From Galdieria sulphuraria (Eukaryota > Rhodophyta > Bangiophyceae > Galdieriales > Galdieriaceae): a stretch of 64,000 bases of DNA. The stretch spans positions 27,848 through 91,847 of the forward strand of contig NW_005178438.1 in the NCBI RefSeq assembly GCF_000341285.1, in the 5' to 3' direction. Positions 47,407-57,924 of the stretch are shown piece by piece (position 1 is the first letter of the stretch; each line of letters opens with the position of its first letter). Under the pieces are notes generated by a model. That model was not told where the DNA came from. It was given only the letters and a program-made list of their open reading frames with translations, and made no database searches. A program made the position numbers and the translations under genes.

Positions 47407-50247
47407 ATGCTTGATAGGGAACAACAGCTGGAGAGTTTCTATCAACAAGCTTCCAATCAACTCGTGGATTTTCAACCTTTGTTTCAAGCGGCAACTCTTT
47501 ATGAGCAAACGAATCAGCACCTCAGCCTAGAAGAGTGTTGCGCAAAGTTATCCATCCACTTGCACACAATAGAAGAACAATTGTACGACAAAATATGGAA
47601 TTCACAGAAAGAATTTATGGAAACTATTCAGGAAATAAGAGAATTGCAACAACAACTCTTACAACTTTCTTCCCAGTTGAAGGACACCAAACAAAACTTG
47701 TCTTTAGTTGCAAAACAAACTTACCTCAACGGAGACGACATCATCAGTTTAGAAAGAAGAAGAAAGTTTTTGAGAAGAATACAAAACTCTCTAGTAGACG
47801 CCCAAAGTCTAATACAAATAAGTATTCTTGCAGAAGTGGCTCTCAAAAAGGATCACCTCGCCGAGTGTCACAACTTGTGCAAGCAATTTGAGTCTATCCT
47901 TCTTGGTGTGAGAAAGGATAGAGGAGACTTGACAAAATTGTCTTGTTTAAGGAGTTTGAGGGATAGAATTACAAAGGTCGCAGTGGAGTGTGTGAAGCGA
48001 ATGCACAGAAACTTGCGCAGTCTATGTACAAAACTAACGAAGGACGATTTTTGGACTATTTTTATTGCTTATGAGGAGTTTGATGCTGCCGAAGCCTTAG
48101 CTTTGAGACTCAATGAAGAATATAGTCGTGCTCTTGCTGATGTTCCTGCACAATTCGAAATGAAATATGCAGAAGAGAAAACAAAGGAGAGACATTTTAG
48201 TTCTCTTTTGATTGGTTTTCAGTTATTTAGTGATATTCTAGTCAGTTTTCATTCTCTAGTGGCATATTTAAGTCACCTTTCCAGAAACCATGATGTTGCC
48301 CAACAATATGACAGTCAACAAGAGCGAGATGACCAACAACCACAAGAAAAACAAGGCATGCAAAATCCCATTCGAAAACAAGTGCTTAGGCAAGAATTTG
48401 TAAAGAATATCCTTTCCCATTTGATATCTAAAGTAGATTTTTGGGAGTTATTACAAGATAGAGTTGTAAAATGGATTCAAGAGATGGAAAAGGAAAACTT
48501 GCTTATTGCCATTTCTACCATGCATATGATTTATAATACCGCCAACCTATTTCAACTGTTAGGTGAAGTTTTTACGAGTACATCAGAAAATGGCAGTCTC
48601 TCACAGTCATTCTCTTCTATTCCACATGACCCATCGAATGTAACTTCCTCATCCAAAACCGTAGTAAAGGTGACCGAACAAAAACTACAAAAGAGTTTTG
48701 AACACCAACATGAAGAAAATATTCAGATTTTTAGAAGGAATCTTTTTCAGGAAACATGGCAGCGTATAAATATTGAAGCAGCAGACTTCATGACCTTCTT
48801 ATCCAAGTTTGAAGATTTAGCAAATGATTCCACTTTTCACGAGAAGAAAGAACTGGAAGAATGTGTTTCGAAACTTTTGAATGAAGAGACCAATCCCCTA
48901 AGAGTTTTGAATCTGGATTGTATTTATTCTACCTCCATCGAACATGAGGAGAACAAACATCGTTCGATATCTTTTGACTCGGAATCCTACTTATTTGTAT
49001 CCAGTTGTTTGATTCTTTTAAATATTGTGAAGCGATATCTAGAATTGGCTTTGTCTATTCCTTGTCTGAGAGTTTCTATTTTATTGGCAGTTGGCCATTT
49101 GTTACAACTCTATTTTTGCCATGTTTATTTCGTTTGTAATTCTGTTTGTCATCGAACGGAACCAGAATTGGAAAAAGAAGAGAGAGGAAGAGAACTTGAT
49201 TTGGAGGATTTTCTTCATTCCAAAGATCGTGCCCTTCTTGGACAGTTACGACAAACGGAAGATATGTCTTGTCCATCTTTATCGAACAACTCAAACATTT
49301 CTATATGCGATGCTTGTGTTGCAGTAGTAAGTATCATCATTCGTCCACAGTGTGACTACTTTTGAATTTATTGTTAGGAATCATGGAAAAGTCTAGCAGA
49401 TTTGTTCTCGCATTGCTTACAACTTTTGGAAACATCGTCCCATTGGACAATCTCATCAAGACAAAGCATTCTGCGCAGTTGGAATGCTGTTTTTACTTTG
49501 ACTGTTCCTATTCGGTCAGCAGTGTATGACTGCATAGCTGCTCAGATCATTGAAGCTCGTCGATTTATCCAAGAAATAGCCAATAATAATTATAGTCTAC
49601 ATGCATCCCATTCCATTTTTCAAACAGATAACATCGCGTTACTAGACCAACCTTCTACTGCCATTTCTCGAGTATTACAGAATATAGAGAAATGGAGAGA
49701 AAGCGAATCGATGCTTCCCAATACTTGTTTGAAACTATGGGAGAGAATTGCTGTCACCTGTTGTCATACATTTGTGATAGGAGTGTCCAAAGTAAAACAT
49801 TGTACTCCTGAAGGAAGGGCAAGAATGTTGGTAGATTTACGGCATTTGGAACGTGGTTTAGAGTCATTAACTGGTTTGCGACCCATTCCAGGAGCACAAC
49901 GAGCAGCATCCCATATTCGAGCCTACTTTTTGGATGAAAGAGAAATTCTTTCTTGGGTAGAAAAGGAAGCTTCGAAACTATTCTTTACAGACGCTCAACT
50001 GGAGACTTTGATAGAAACAGGTCCAGGAAGAAACTTGTCGCGATCAGCCAAAAATAGTTTGATACAAAATGTATTAAGAATATATCATCAATGCAAACAA
50101 AATGACCTCAGTTCTCCTGCTGATAGTAGTAAGTACACACATAGTGATTCGCAATCTATTGCAAGTAAAAGCAATGATCACTCTCAAGATGAACCAGCGA
50201 CAGATGATGCTGTTCCTATGGATAATATATTTGGACAAGATATCTGA
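47407..50247 (+). CDS. VPS50: VPS50/syndetin, EARP tether subunit
   Basis: Syndetin gives the EARP complex its endosome recycling role, alongside VPS51-53. The N-terminal coiled coil reads EEQLYDKIWNSQKEFMETIQ and IRELQQQLLQLSSQLKDTKQ. DLTKLSCLRSLRDRITKVAV matches the family's helical core. The diagnostic C-terminal segment is HCTPEGRARMLVDLRHLERG, LESLTGLRPIPGAQRAASHI, RAYFLDEREILSWVEKEAS. It parallels human VPS50 (CSNEGRALM..D, LTDIRPIP, IKAYYL) rather than VPS54. One clear intron at 49327-49377 splits VAV/ESWKSLAD. The first ATG in frame is 47407; the frame is open from 47374, so an upstream exon is possible. About 930 residues. Confidence 0.8.
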
Positions 50248-50322
50248 AGAGAAATACCTGATAAGTGGACAAACCAGAGAAACAGAATACAACCAAACAT
50301 CGCCCTCTTCGACAAGCATTTG

Positions 50323-51675
50323 CTATATGTGATGGTCGTCAACTTGCAAAGGCCATTCCACAAATGGGATATTCAACTGATTGGATACTCTTTCCAAAGC
50401 AAATAATTCCTTGTCTTTCACAAAGTTCAACACCAAACCTTCTCTAATAGTCAAAATATAAGAAATACTGGAACAACAAAGATAACCCAAATAGTATACA
50501 TACCTTAACCACCGTGCACTTCTTCCAGCTCTATGAACATATTCTTCCACACCATCCATCCATTCCAAATTGTAGACTTGAGTCACCTCAGGAATATCGA
50601 GGCCTCTCATCAACTGACCAGTGATCAATAACAAATGAGCATCACTATTACAAAATGTGGTCATAACACGTTGTCGACTTTTCCAATCGGCATTTGCAGA
50701 TAACCATAGGAATGATATGTTCTTCTCTTTCTCCAAAGTTTGTCTTTTCCATTCTTCTTGCAAAAGCCAAGCTGTATGTGATAACATACTATCTTCACGA
50801 ATAAATACAATAGCTTTATTGGCTTTCTGTTGTCTCCATATATTTACAAAAAGCTGGATGCGGTCATCCTTCTTCTTCAAGACATAGTAATAGTGCACAA
50901 CTTTGGGCATCCATTCTGTTTTATCGATATGAATATATTCCAGTCCATCTTGTTTGGTCCACTTTTGTTGTCGACATTGATATAAAAAGTGTTGACACTG
51001 TTGCAGAGTCGCTGAACTAAATATAATTTGCCTTGAATGGGAAGGAAGCATGCCAAGTATTTTAGACCTCCAGGAAGAACCTATGAAGTAGTCATCAAAC
51101 TCATCCAATACTATATATCGAACTCTATCCAAGCCAATAAAAGGCCAATTTTCTCGAACAGACTCCAACGTACTAATTAAGATGGCAGGTAGTTTCTTCT
51201 GTTTGATTTTCCCATCTTCTCCACTGGATAAAAAACGAATCAGTGAGTGTTCTCTCGAATGTGCAAGTTGATATGATGATAGCGAAGAACAGAGAGACTT
51301 TGCCAAAAGATATATTTGAAAACCCAGTTCAGGTGTTGGTACCAATATAAGTGCCTGTATCCAAGATTTCTTGAAATCTACTAAACTTAAAAGAGGAACC
51401 AGAAACGCCAACGTCTTTCCACTTCCAGTTGGAGCAACGAGAACGAGATCCTTGCCCGAAAAGATAACTGGGATAGCTTTTTGTTGAACAACATTGAAAT
51501 GTTGAAAACCTTGTTTTTCCAAGTTTCTTATAAGCCAGTTGGGAATGGAGGAGGGTTCAGGCAAGCTATTCCAACTCCTATCAACACAAGCCGATACATA
51601 GTAATAACTTAAATTGGGTTTCTGGTTTCTCTTGACAAGCGATGGTTGTATAAATGATAAATAAAAAGCTTTCAT
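50323..51675 (-). CDS. DEAD-box-like RNA helicase with DEFD box
   Basis: A divergent SF2 helicase. The Q-motif region is GFQHFNVVQQKAIPVIFSGK, motif I is LVAPTGSGKTLAFLVPLL and motif Ia is LILVPTPELGFQIYLLAKSL. Motif II is DEFD rather than DEAD; motif III is SSAT. The C-terminal domain has IVFIREDSMLSHTAWLLQEE, motif V TGQLMRGLDIPEVTQVYN and motif VI HRAGRSARWLR. A 60-nt intron follows directly (GTATGT to ATTAG, about 50444-50503). Being a multiple of three with no stop, it would read through as 20 hydrophobic residues if retained. Spliced length about 430 residues. The N-terminus could be an organelle leader. The ATG at 51675 overlaps the first ATG of the P450 frame on the other strand. Confidence 0.82.
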   Translation of the reverse strand: MKAFYLSFIQPSLVKRNQKPNLSYYYVSACVDRSWNSLPEPSSIPNWLIRNLEKQGFQHFNVVQQKAIPVIFSGKDLVLVAPTGSGKTLAFLVPLLSLVDFKKSWIQALILVPTPELGFQIYLLAKSLCSSLSSYQLAHSREHSLIRFLSSGEDGKIKQKKLPAILISTLESVRENWPFIGLDRVRYIVLDEFDDYFIGSSWRSKILGMLPSHSRQIIFSSATLQQCQHFLYQCRQQKWTKQDGLEYIHIDKTEWMPKVVHYYYVLKKKDDRIQLFVNIWRQQKANKAIVFIREDSMLSHTAWLLQEEWKRQTLEKEKNISFLWLSANADWKSRQRVMTTFCNSDAHLLLITGQLMRGLDIPEVTQVYNLEWMDGVEEYVHRAGRSARWLRYVYYLGYLCCSSISYILTIREGLVLNFVKDKELFALERVSNQLNIPFVEWPLQVDDHHI

Positions 51676-51740
51676 CCTTTCGTGTCTCTCTATACGAAAA
51701 TTCTCATTGGTTATTGAAGGGTGGATTTGTGTGGAGGAGA

Positions 51741-53255
51741 ATGCTGCAGCTGTGGATAGTGTTGGTCACTTTCAGTTGTCTCTTCCTTTATGTGTTTATT
51801 CTTCCTAAATGGCGCAATAGACATATTCCTGGACCAAGACCTTCGTTGTTGTTGGGAAATGTATCCGAACTTTCGAGACAAGGTGGAACTGCTCCTCTGG
51901 TCTTTGAGCGCTTCCGAAAGCAATATGGAGACGTATTCCAAATCTGGTCTTTTTACAGACAAATTGTGGTGATTAGTCATCCCGATGATATCAAATACAT
52001 TATAGTAACCAAAAACTTTCCCAAAGCTGAAGAGTTCAACTTGTCATTGTCACCTCTAGCAGGGCGTGGTTTATTGACTGTTGGAAAATCTCAGCATCAG
52101 GAAAGAAGAAGAGCTATATCGAAACACTTCAATGAAGACTTTTTGCGTCAACTTCATCGCCATATGAGAGTCGAACTAATGATTTTACTTTCCAAGTTAC
52201 AACAAGTGACGGAAAGGAAAGAGTCGATAGACTTTGATAAAGAAGCAACTTCATATACTTTAGACGTAATGTGTAGAACTGGGTTTGGATGTACAGCAAA
52301 TACCCAGGAAGATGCGAGTCATCCCATTTCAAGAGCGGTGAATGTTTCTTTAAGGGAAATGTATCATAACTTGGTTGCTTATCCCATACGAAATTGTTTC
52401 GGATTATATTCTTCTCCAGCTTTAAAGAATGCTACAGGAGTTATTCGCGAATTCGCTTCTCAAGTAATTGAAGCAAGAAGGACAGAGTCGGAAGAAGACA
52501 AGACCCGACGACCTTTGGATTTGTTGGATATTTTCTTGAAAATGGATAATCTGTCGGATCAGAATATTATTGCAGAAATTGCTACATTTCTCGTCGCTGG
52601 ACATGATACTACTTCGCATACAATGTCTTGGTTGATATACGAAGTCTGCCAACATCCGGAAATAGAACAAAAGATACAACAAGAAGTTGATACAATTTGG
52701 GGAGATAGACAAGATTGGATGTTGAGTTTTGAAGAAATTGGTCAACTTGAATATCTCAACAAGGTGTGGAAAGAGACTTTACGTAAACATCCTGTTGCAG
52801 CTACTGGTACACTTCGACGTTTGGATACTGATGTGACACTTCCATCTTGTGGAATGCTACTTCGAAAGAATACTGCAATCTTAGTTCCCATTTATTTAGT
52901 TCATAGGAATCCAGAGTTTTGGCCTGATCCAGAAACATTTGAACCAGAACGCTTTACGAGAGAGAATACCATGAAAAGACATCCTTTTGCCTTTCAAGCT
53001 TTTAGTAATGGTCCACGAAACTGTATTGGTCAGTTTTTTGCTACTCATGAAGCTTTGACAACTTTATCTTCACTTTATCATTTTTTTACTTTTCGTCTCG
53101 CTTGTCGTGCGGAAGATGTGAAACCCTATCATGCTATGACTATGAAACCTTCAGTTGGAAAAGTTTCAGAAGATGCGAAAGGTGTTTCCGAATATGTAAA
53201 ACTACCAGTATGGGTAACACCAAGAAATACCATGGCTCATCTCAGAGAAGAGTAA
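51741..53255 (+). CDS. cytochrome P450
   Basis: A membrane-anchored haem monooxygenase with no introns. A hydrophobic anchor, MLQLWIVLVTFSCLFLYVFI, is followed by the proline hinge HIPGPRPSLLLGN. Later motifs are the I-helix oxygen pocket FLVAGHDTTSHTM, the K-helix WKETLRKHPV (ExxR), FWPDPETFEPERF (PERF) and the haem-binding loop FSNGPRNCIGQFFA with its Cys ligand. All catalytic motifs are intact. The I- and K-helix patterns resemble the CYP3/CYP4/CYP97 clan; substrate cannot be named. An in-frame ATG at 51654 would add 29 residues but overlaps the helicase start on the other strand; 51741 begins exactly at the anchor and is preferred. Confidence 0.92.
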   Translation: MLQLWIVLVTFSCLFLYVFILPKWRNRHIPGPRPSLLLGNVSELSRQGGTAPLVFERFRKQYGDVFQIWSFYRQIVVISHPDDIKYIIVTKNFPKAEEFNLSLSPLAGRGLLTVGKSQHQERRRAISKHFNEDFLRQLHRHMRVELMILLSKLQQVTERKESIDFDKEATSYTLDVMCRTGFGCTANTQEDASHPISRAVNVSLREMYHNLVAYPIRNCFGLYSSPALKNATGVIREFASQVIEARRTESEEDKTRRPLDLLDIFLKMDNLSDQNIIAEIATFLVAGHDTTSHTMSWLIYEVCQHPEIEQKIQQEVDTIWGDRQDWMLSFEEIGQLEYLNKVWKETLRKHPVAATGTLRRLDTDVTLPSCGMLLRKNTAILVPIYLVHRNPEFWPDPETFEPERFTRENTMKRHPFAFQAFSNGPRNCIGQFFATHEALTTLSSLYHFFTFRLACRAEDVKPYHAMTMKPSVGKVSEDAKGVSEYVKLPVWVTPRNTMAHLREE

Positions 53256-53324
53256 ATTTATAAAGAGAAACATTGATTTCTTTTATCTGGAATTTGAGGA
53301 TTTCTATCATCATCCTATCACAAA

Positions 53325-54518
53325 ATGGCGTCGTCTAAGACCGATCCACGAATTGAGTGCTTTGTCTTTCCTTGTGTAGCACAACAACATGATCACTGGT
53401 TTAGAACCCAAGGAATAAGCCATCGTTATTTCATCCGAATTTGTAGGTTTCCAAGGCACTTGTCTTTTGCTTATCCCATTCGATGCTGTAGTCAAAGAGC
53501 TGAGACACCCAAAAAACTCGTCCCTTTCAAAAGCAACGTAGATAATAATAATAATAATACTGGTGACGGGATTGTGAGGAGTTTGGATATTTTTTCCAAT
53601 CTTTTTCCTTTATGGATCTTACTGGGTTCTTGTGTTGCGTTTATTCGACCTGCTTATTTTATTTGGTTCAAAGGACCACATATTATTTGGACTTTGGCTC
53701 TTGTTATGTTAGCTATGGGTTTGACACTCGATCTGCAACAACTTGTTCAAGTGACTCGGAATCCATATCCAATACTTCTTGGTGCTTTGGCTCAATACAC
53801 TATCATGCCTGTTCTTGGTTATTTGGTTTCCCGTCTTTTTGCTTTACCTCGCTATTTTGCTGTAGGCGTCTGTTTAGTTGCTTGTTGTCCCGGTGGAACG
53901 GCTTCCAATCTTGTCTGTTATTTGGCGGAAGCCAATGTGGCTTTATCTGTTTTGATGACCACGGTGACTACCTTGATAAGTGTCATCGTAACACCTTGGC
54001 TCATGTTATTGGTAGCAGGAACTTTGGTTCCTATTCAAGTAAAAGCACTTTTCATGAGCACTCTACAAGTGGTCTTGATTCCTCTCCTTTTAGGGTTATC
54101 TTTGCGTGTCATGTTTCCTGGGATTGTACGTCGTCTTCAACAATGGCTTCCTAGCTTATCTGTCATAGGAGTTGTTCTCATTTGTGGTAGTATTGTAGCA
54201 GAAAATGCACCGATCATTCGTCAAACCGGATTCCATTTGATGTTGGCACTTTCAGTGTTACATTTGGGTGGATTTGGGTTAGGTTATTGGGTATCTAAAT
54301 GGCTAGTAGGTGGCCATAGAAGAGAAGATATATCCATATATCGTACAATATCCATCGAAGTGGGGATGCAGAACAGTGGTTTAGGTGCTGCTTTAGCAAA
54401 AGCACATTTCAGCAACCCGTTGACAGCAGTTCCTTGTGCTATATCGGCTACTATGCATTCCATTTATGGTAGTTTGATTGCTGGTTATTGGAGATGGAAT
54501 AACCGACGTGGTAAATAA
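53325..54518 (+). CDS. BASS-family carrier, canonical paralogue, probably plastid
   Basis: A sodium-dependent organic anion carrier of 397 residues, intronless. The first 85 residues include Arg-rich segments and an Asn run (NVDNNNNNTG) and probably form a plastid transit peptide. The membrane core has LVMLAMGLTLDLQQLVQV, VACCPGGTASNLVCYLAEAN, ALSVLMTTVTTLISVIVTPW and LVPIQVKALFMSTLQVVLIP. It also has RTISIEVGMQNSGLGAALAK. The GGTASN and IEVGMQNSG motifs carry the sodium-site residues and are intact, unlike in the paralogue at 14055. Plant BASS1/2/5 proteins of this type move pyruvate or keto acids; the substrate here is unknown. Confidence 0.91.
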   Translation: MASSKTDPRIECFVFPCVAQQHDHWFRTQGISHRYFIRICRFPRHLSFAYPIRCCSQRAETPKKLVPFKSNVDNNNNNTGDGIVRSLDIFSNLFPLWILLGSCVAFIRPAYFIWFKGPHIIWTLALVMLAMGLTLDLQQLVQVTRNPYPILLGALAQYTIMPVLGYLVSRLFALPRYFAVGVCLVACCPGGTASNLVCYLAEANVALSVLMTTVTTLISVIVTPWLMLLVAGTLVPIQVKALFMSTLQVVLIPLLLGLSLRVMFPGIVRRLQQWLPSLSVIGVVLICGSIVAENAPIIRQTGFHLMLALSVLHLGGFGLGYWVSKWLVGGHRREDISIYRTISIEVGMQNSGLGAALAKAHFSNPLTAVPCAISATMHSIYGSLIAGYWRWNNRRGK

Positions 54519-54713
54519 TACAATATATGTATAGAACAAGGTGATGATGAGACCAACGATATCTTGGGACACCTTCAGACAGTGTTGAAAAATTTCACTG
54601 AATGAGAACAACAAAAAGCCTCTGAACCTTGACTATGCAAAACACTATGGGAAAAGAATCCCATATTTTATTTATTTACAAAATAGAAACCCAAAAACAC
54701 AACGATGGTTACT

Positions 54714-57092
54714 TCACTCTGATGTGATATCGGTCTCTTCCAATCTTTTCCTAGCGGGTACGGTACTGCTGTTGGATGAACTATCCTCCTCCTCCTCCTC
54801 CTCACTTGGAATCGTAGCCAATCCTTGTTCCTTCTTCCCATTGTATACCGTCGACTTGTTTGAATGAGATGATGGATTGGAAAGATTGCCATCATGAACT
54901 GGTGGAATCTCCGCAGGATCCAAGTCCTTAAAAGAATAGCCACCTTGGCCATCAAAACGCAAAATTTTCTCATGAAAACGCCACAAACTAGGACGATGAC
55001 TAACGGTTAACAAAGTGATGTTGCGTTTCTTTGCAGATTCGTATAAATGTCCTTCAACATCCAAACTCACTGCAGAAGTACATTCATCTAATACTGCATA
55101 CATAGGTTGGTGATAAAATAACCTTGCCATGGCTATTCTTTGTTTCTCGCCTCCTGATAACACATCAGACCAGTCACAAACAGCATCTAGTCCTCCCTTT
55201 CTATTACCAACTTCATCCAAGTACACATCATGCAATAATTTTCTCAACATATCATCAGTACAACCACGCTCTTCAGCTTCTTCTTTCGTTAATGGATAGA
55301 TGATTTGGTCACGAAGGGTACCCAATGCCAAATAAGGACGTTGCGGAACATAAAAGATTTTAGATGGCTCAGGTCGATACAAGGTTTTACCATATAAAGG
55401 CCATAAACCTGCAAGAACACGAAATAGGGAAGATTTGCCACAACCATTAGGACCAGTAATAAGTACATTTGTTCCTTGTGGCACTTCAAGATTCAAATCA
55501 CGACACAAAATTGTCCGATCAGGCGAAATAATATTCACGTGTTCAAAACGAATCATGTCATTTCTAATGACCTTTCCAGGAGTACAAAGAGAAGAAAGCT
55601 CTTCCGCTTCATGATTCTTCAAAGAAACCAAATCGCTGGAACTAGAAAATAAATCTATACTGGAAGCCACAGAAAATACAGGAGTTAAGCCTTTGGGTGG
55701 ACCAGTATTCGAATTACTGCCATTTTCGGCATAACCTTGAGAAACTTCATAAAGAACTTGTTCCAGCTCCGTCACTCTAGCACAGTAGCCGGAGATACGT
55801 GGCAACTCCTTTCCTGCTAATACAATTCTTCCAATGGCGCTGGACAATGACATCAACAACCTCGAGTTTCGAGTATAGAGTGCTGCAATATCTTCTTGAC
55901 CCTTAATAATATGTTCCTTAGCACCACCAGTACGCACCAATCGATCTTCTTCCTCAGCATCTGTACTAGAAAAATGACCTAACGAGGAAGAAACGGCATT
56001 CGAGGCTTGGTCTGAATCTTGCATTCTACTCAGAAATATAGGAACTGAAACAATACAATAACCAACAATCGTTGCCAAATATTTCACTAAGAACGAGTCA
56101 ATCACTCCAATATAAAGTTTCAGGCGCAATATCTTTCTAAGATGACGAATTACTCTGGTAAAGGATTCGTTTATATAAAGCTTCTCTCGATTGCCACCAC
56201 CATAAAATGCTATTTCTTCTGAGTGTGTAATCAAGCGCGAATGTCTAAGACGATATTCTCCTTCCAGTTTTTGTTCATCTGCAGTCAAACGACCAAAGGG
56301 AGGTTGAATGGCTCGTAAAATGGCACTCGTCACAAGAAAATACACAATCATAATGAGAGGTCCTGATGAACCAAGAGTGCGAGCAAGTCTTTTTGAAAAC
56401 AGGACGATATCCAACAAAGGCTTCGCTACGTTGGAATACAGAGTTGCAAGCGATGTTGTAAATTTGTCTACGTCTTGACTGAGCAACTGGTCAACATTTT
56501 GAATTCTCGTATCCAAATTACACACTTTGTAGTAGGTTTGATTGGATAAGTACTCTTCATGAAAGTAGAGAGTAAGACGTCTCCTCATCATTATTTGAAG
56601 TTCTGAAATAGTGTATTTGAGCAAATTGTTCACCAACGAAATAGGCACTGACATGAGCAGTATATTGAGCACTGCTTTTCGAATGAACCTTTTGATATTT
56701 CTGCCAACTATTGCTTTCACCACGTCACCTCCATTATCAGAGACCCAAATATCCAAATAGCTTCTAGCAGTCAATAAGCAACCAACCAGCAATACAGTTC
56801 CGAATTCCTTGCACCTTAGACTAGGAAACATAATTTTGACAAAATACCACAAATTCTTCGCAAACACTTTGTCCACACGAACTTTCCTGTCTCTTCGTTG
56901 TCTCCTGCGTTCCATTGAATTTTGCACGGCAAGTGCAGTGCGTTTGTCTGGTTGTTTCCTCCTCCACCATTCTTCCGCGGCTAGAGCAGCAAACACTATG
57001 GCTCCAGTTAGCGCCATTTTTCTTTTGGCATGGGGACCCCTGAATAAAGAAACCAAAGAAGGCAACCTTCCAATTGAAAGTGTTGAAGACAT
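54714..57092 (-). CDS. peroxisomal ABCD-type ABC half-transporter
   Basis: A half-transporter of the ALDP/PMP70 group that imports acyl-CoAs or similar into peroxisomes. It is intronless, 792 residues from the ATG at 57092; a TTG-initiated extension to 57131 is unlikely. The membrane domain contains SYLDIWVSDNGGDVVKAIVG, LTLYFHEEYLSNQTYYKVCN, LDTRIQNVDQLLSQDVDKF and the EAA-like HSEEIAFYGGGNRE, all ABCD hallmarks. The nucleotide domain has Walker A TGPNGCGKSSLFRVLAGLWP, signature LSGGEKQRIAMARLF, Walker B YAVLDECTSAVSLDVEG and a SHRPSLWRFHEKIL H-loop. The tail ends in an acidic run and VPARKRLEETDITSE. A GGCGCC core (TTGGCGCCAC) sits about 65 bp upstream. Confidence 0.93.
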   Translation of the reverse strand: MSSTLSIGRLPSLVSLFRGPHAKRKMALTGAIVFAALAAEEWWRRKQPDKRTALAVQNSMERRRQRRDRKVRVDKVFAKNLWYFVKIMFPSLRCKEFGTVLLVGCLLTARSYLDIWVSDNGGDVVKAIVGRNIKRFIRKAVLNILLMSVPISLVNNLLKYTISELQIMMRRRLTLYFHEEYLSNQTYYKVCNLDTRIQNVDQLLSQDVDKFTTSLATLYSNVAKPLLDIVLFSKRLARTLGSSGPLIMIVYFLVTSAILRAIQPPFGRLTADEQKLEGEYRLRHSRLITHSEEIAFYGGGNREKLYINESFTRVIRHLRKILRLKLYIGVIDSFLVKYLATIVGYCIVSVPIFLSRMQDSDQASNAVSSSLGHFSSTDAEEEDRLVRTGGAKEHIIKGQEDIAALYTRNSRLLMSLSSAIGRIVLAGKELPRISGYCARVTELEQVLYEVSQGYAENGSNSNTGPPKGLTPVFSVASSIDLFSSSSDLVSLKNHEAEELSSLCTPGKVIRNDMIRFEHVNIISPDRTILCRDLNLEVPQGTNVLITGPNGCGKSSLFRVLAGLWPLYGKTLYRPEPSKIFYVPQRPYLALGTLRDQIIYPLTKEEAEERGCTDDMLRKLLHDVYLDEVGNRKGGLDAVCDWSDVLSGGEKQRIAMARLFYHQPMYAVLDECTSAVSLDVEGHLYESAKKRNITLLTVSHRPSLWRFHEKILRFDGQGGYSFKDLDPAEIPPVHDGNLSNPSSHSNKSTVYNGKKEQGLATIPSEEEEEEDSSSNSSTVPARKRLEETDITSE

Positions 57093-57924
57093 TAGAGGGA
57101 GTTGTTTCCGAGAGACCTTGTCTGAAAGCAATACAACAAGTTATTTATCGTGGCGCCAACCAAAAAACCCAACTGCCAAAACCAAACCCCAGCTCATTTA
57201 TTCGCAGTTGCGGAGTTTATCACACGGAACGGGACTGGATTGGCTTCTTGAAAAGCATTCTTTCCACCCACGCGACAAGAAAAATTGAAGAAAATTTGAA
57301 ACTCCTTGTCTCTGGTGACTCATTCATCTTGCTGTTTTAGCTATGGGACCCAGGTTTTGCCGTTCCATTGCATGGCTTTCTAATTTCAATACATTTAACA
57401 ATAAAGATTTGTCTTTAGACTGGCAAATAAGATCATTTTTTCATGGCTAAATAAGTTGCATCTTTCCTTGGTACTCGTATTCCATTGAACTGGATTCCTA
57501 TGATTATTTGCAGTCTTTATCCTCATCGTATATATCGTTTCTGATAATGTTTAAGATAATTTACACCGTCAAAATCTCTAACAGGAACTGCATGCAATCC
57601 AAAAGTAACAAATTACGTAAATGACTTGGTTTGGCTACTTGGAAGGAAACTTATTATATTATTTCTTGAGAAAGTTGTTTCTGTTTTCAATAGAGAGTTA
57701 TTACAACATTATTGAAAAGATAAAGAATTTTTTGTTTCAAAAATTATTCAAAGATAACAGTTGTTAAAGAAATGGCGACCAAATGAAATGTTATCCATGA
57801 ATTGACTTATAGCCATCGGAAAAGTTGCTTTACTTAAGACGACACACAATGTACTGCGTAAAATGTCAAGTTCCGCAGACAATTTGTCACAAGACAATTG
57901 GATGGAGCTCAATTGAGCAATTAA
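57093..57924. other. intergenic, no supported gene
   Basis: An 830-bp stretch between the ABCD start and the protease stop, both minus strand. A GGCGCC core lies at about 57150. The remainder is AT-rich with no reading frame, tRNA pattern or repeat I would support. Confidence 0.4.

Noticed and set aside
47407-50247. Assigning the tether subunit as VPS54
   Set aside because: The RPIP-containing C-terminal helices and their spacing match VPS50/syndetin better than VPS54.
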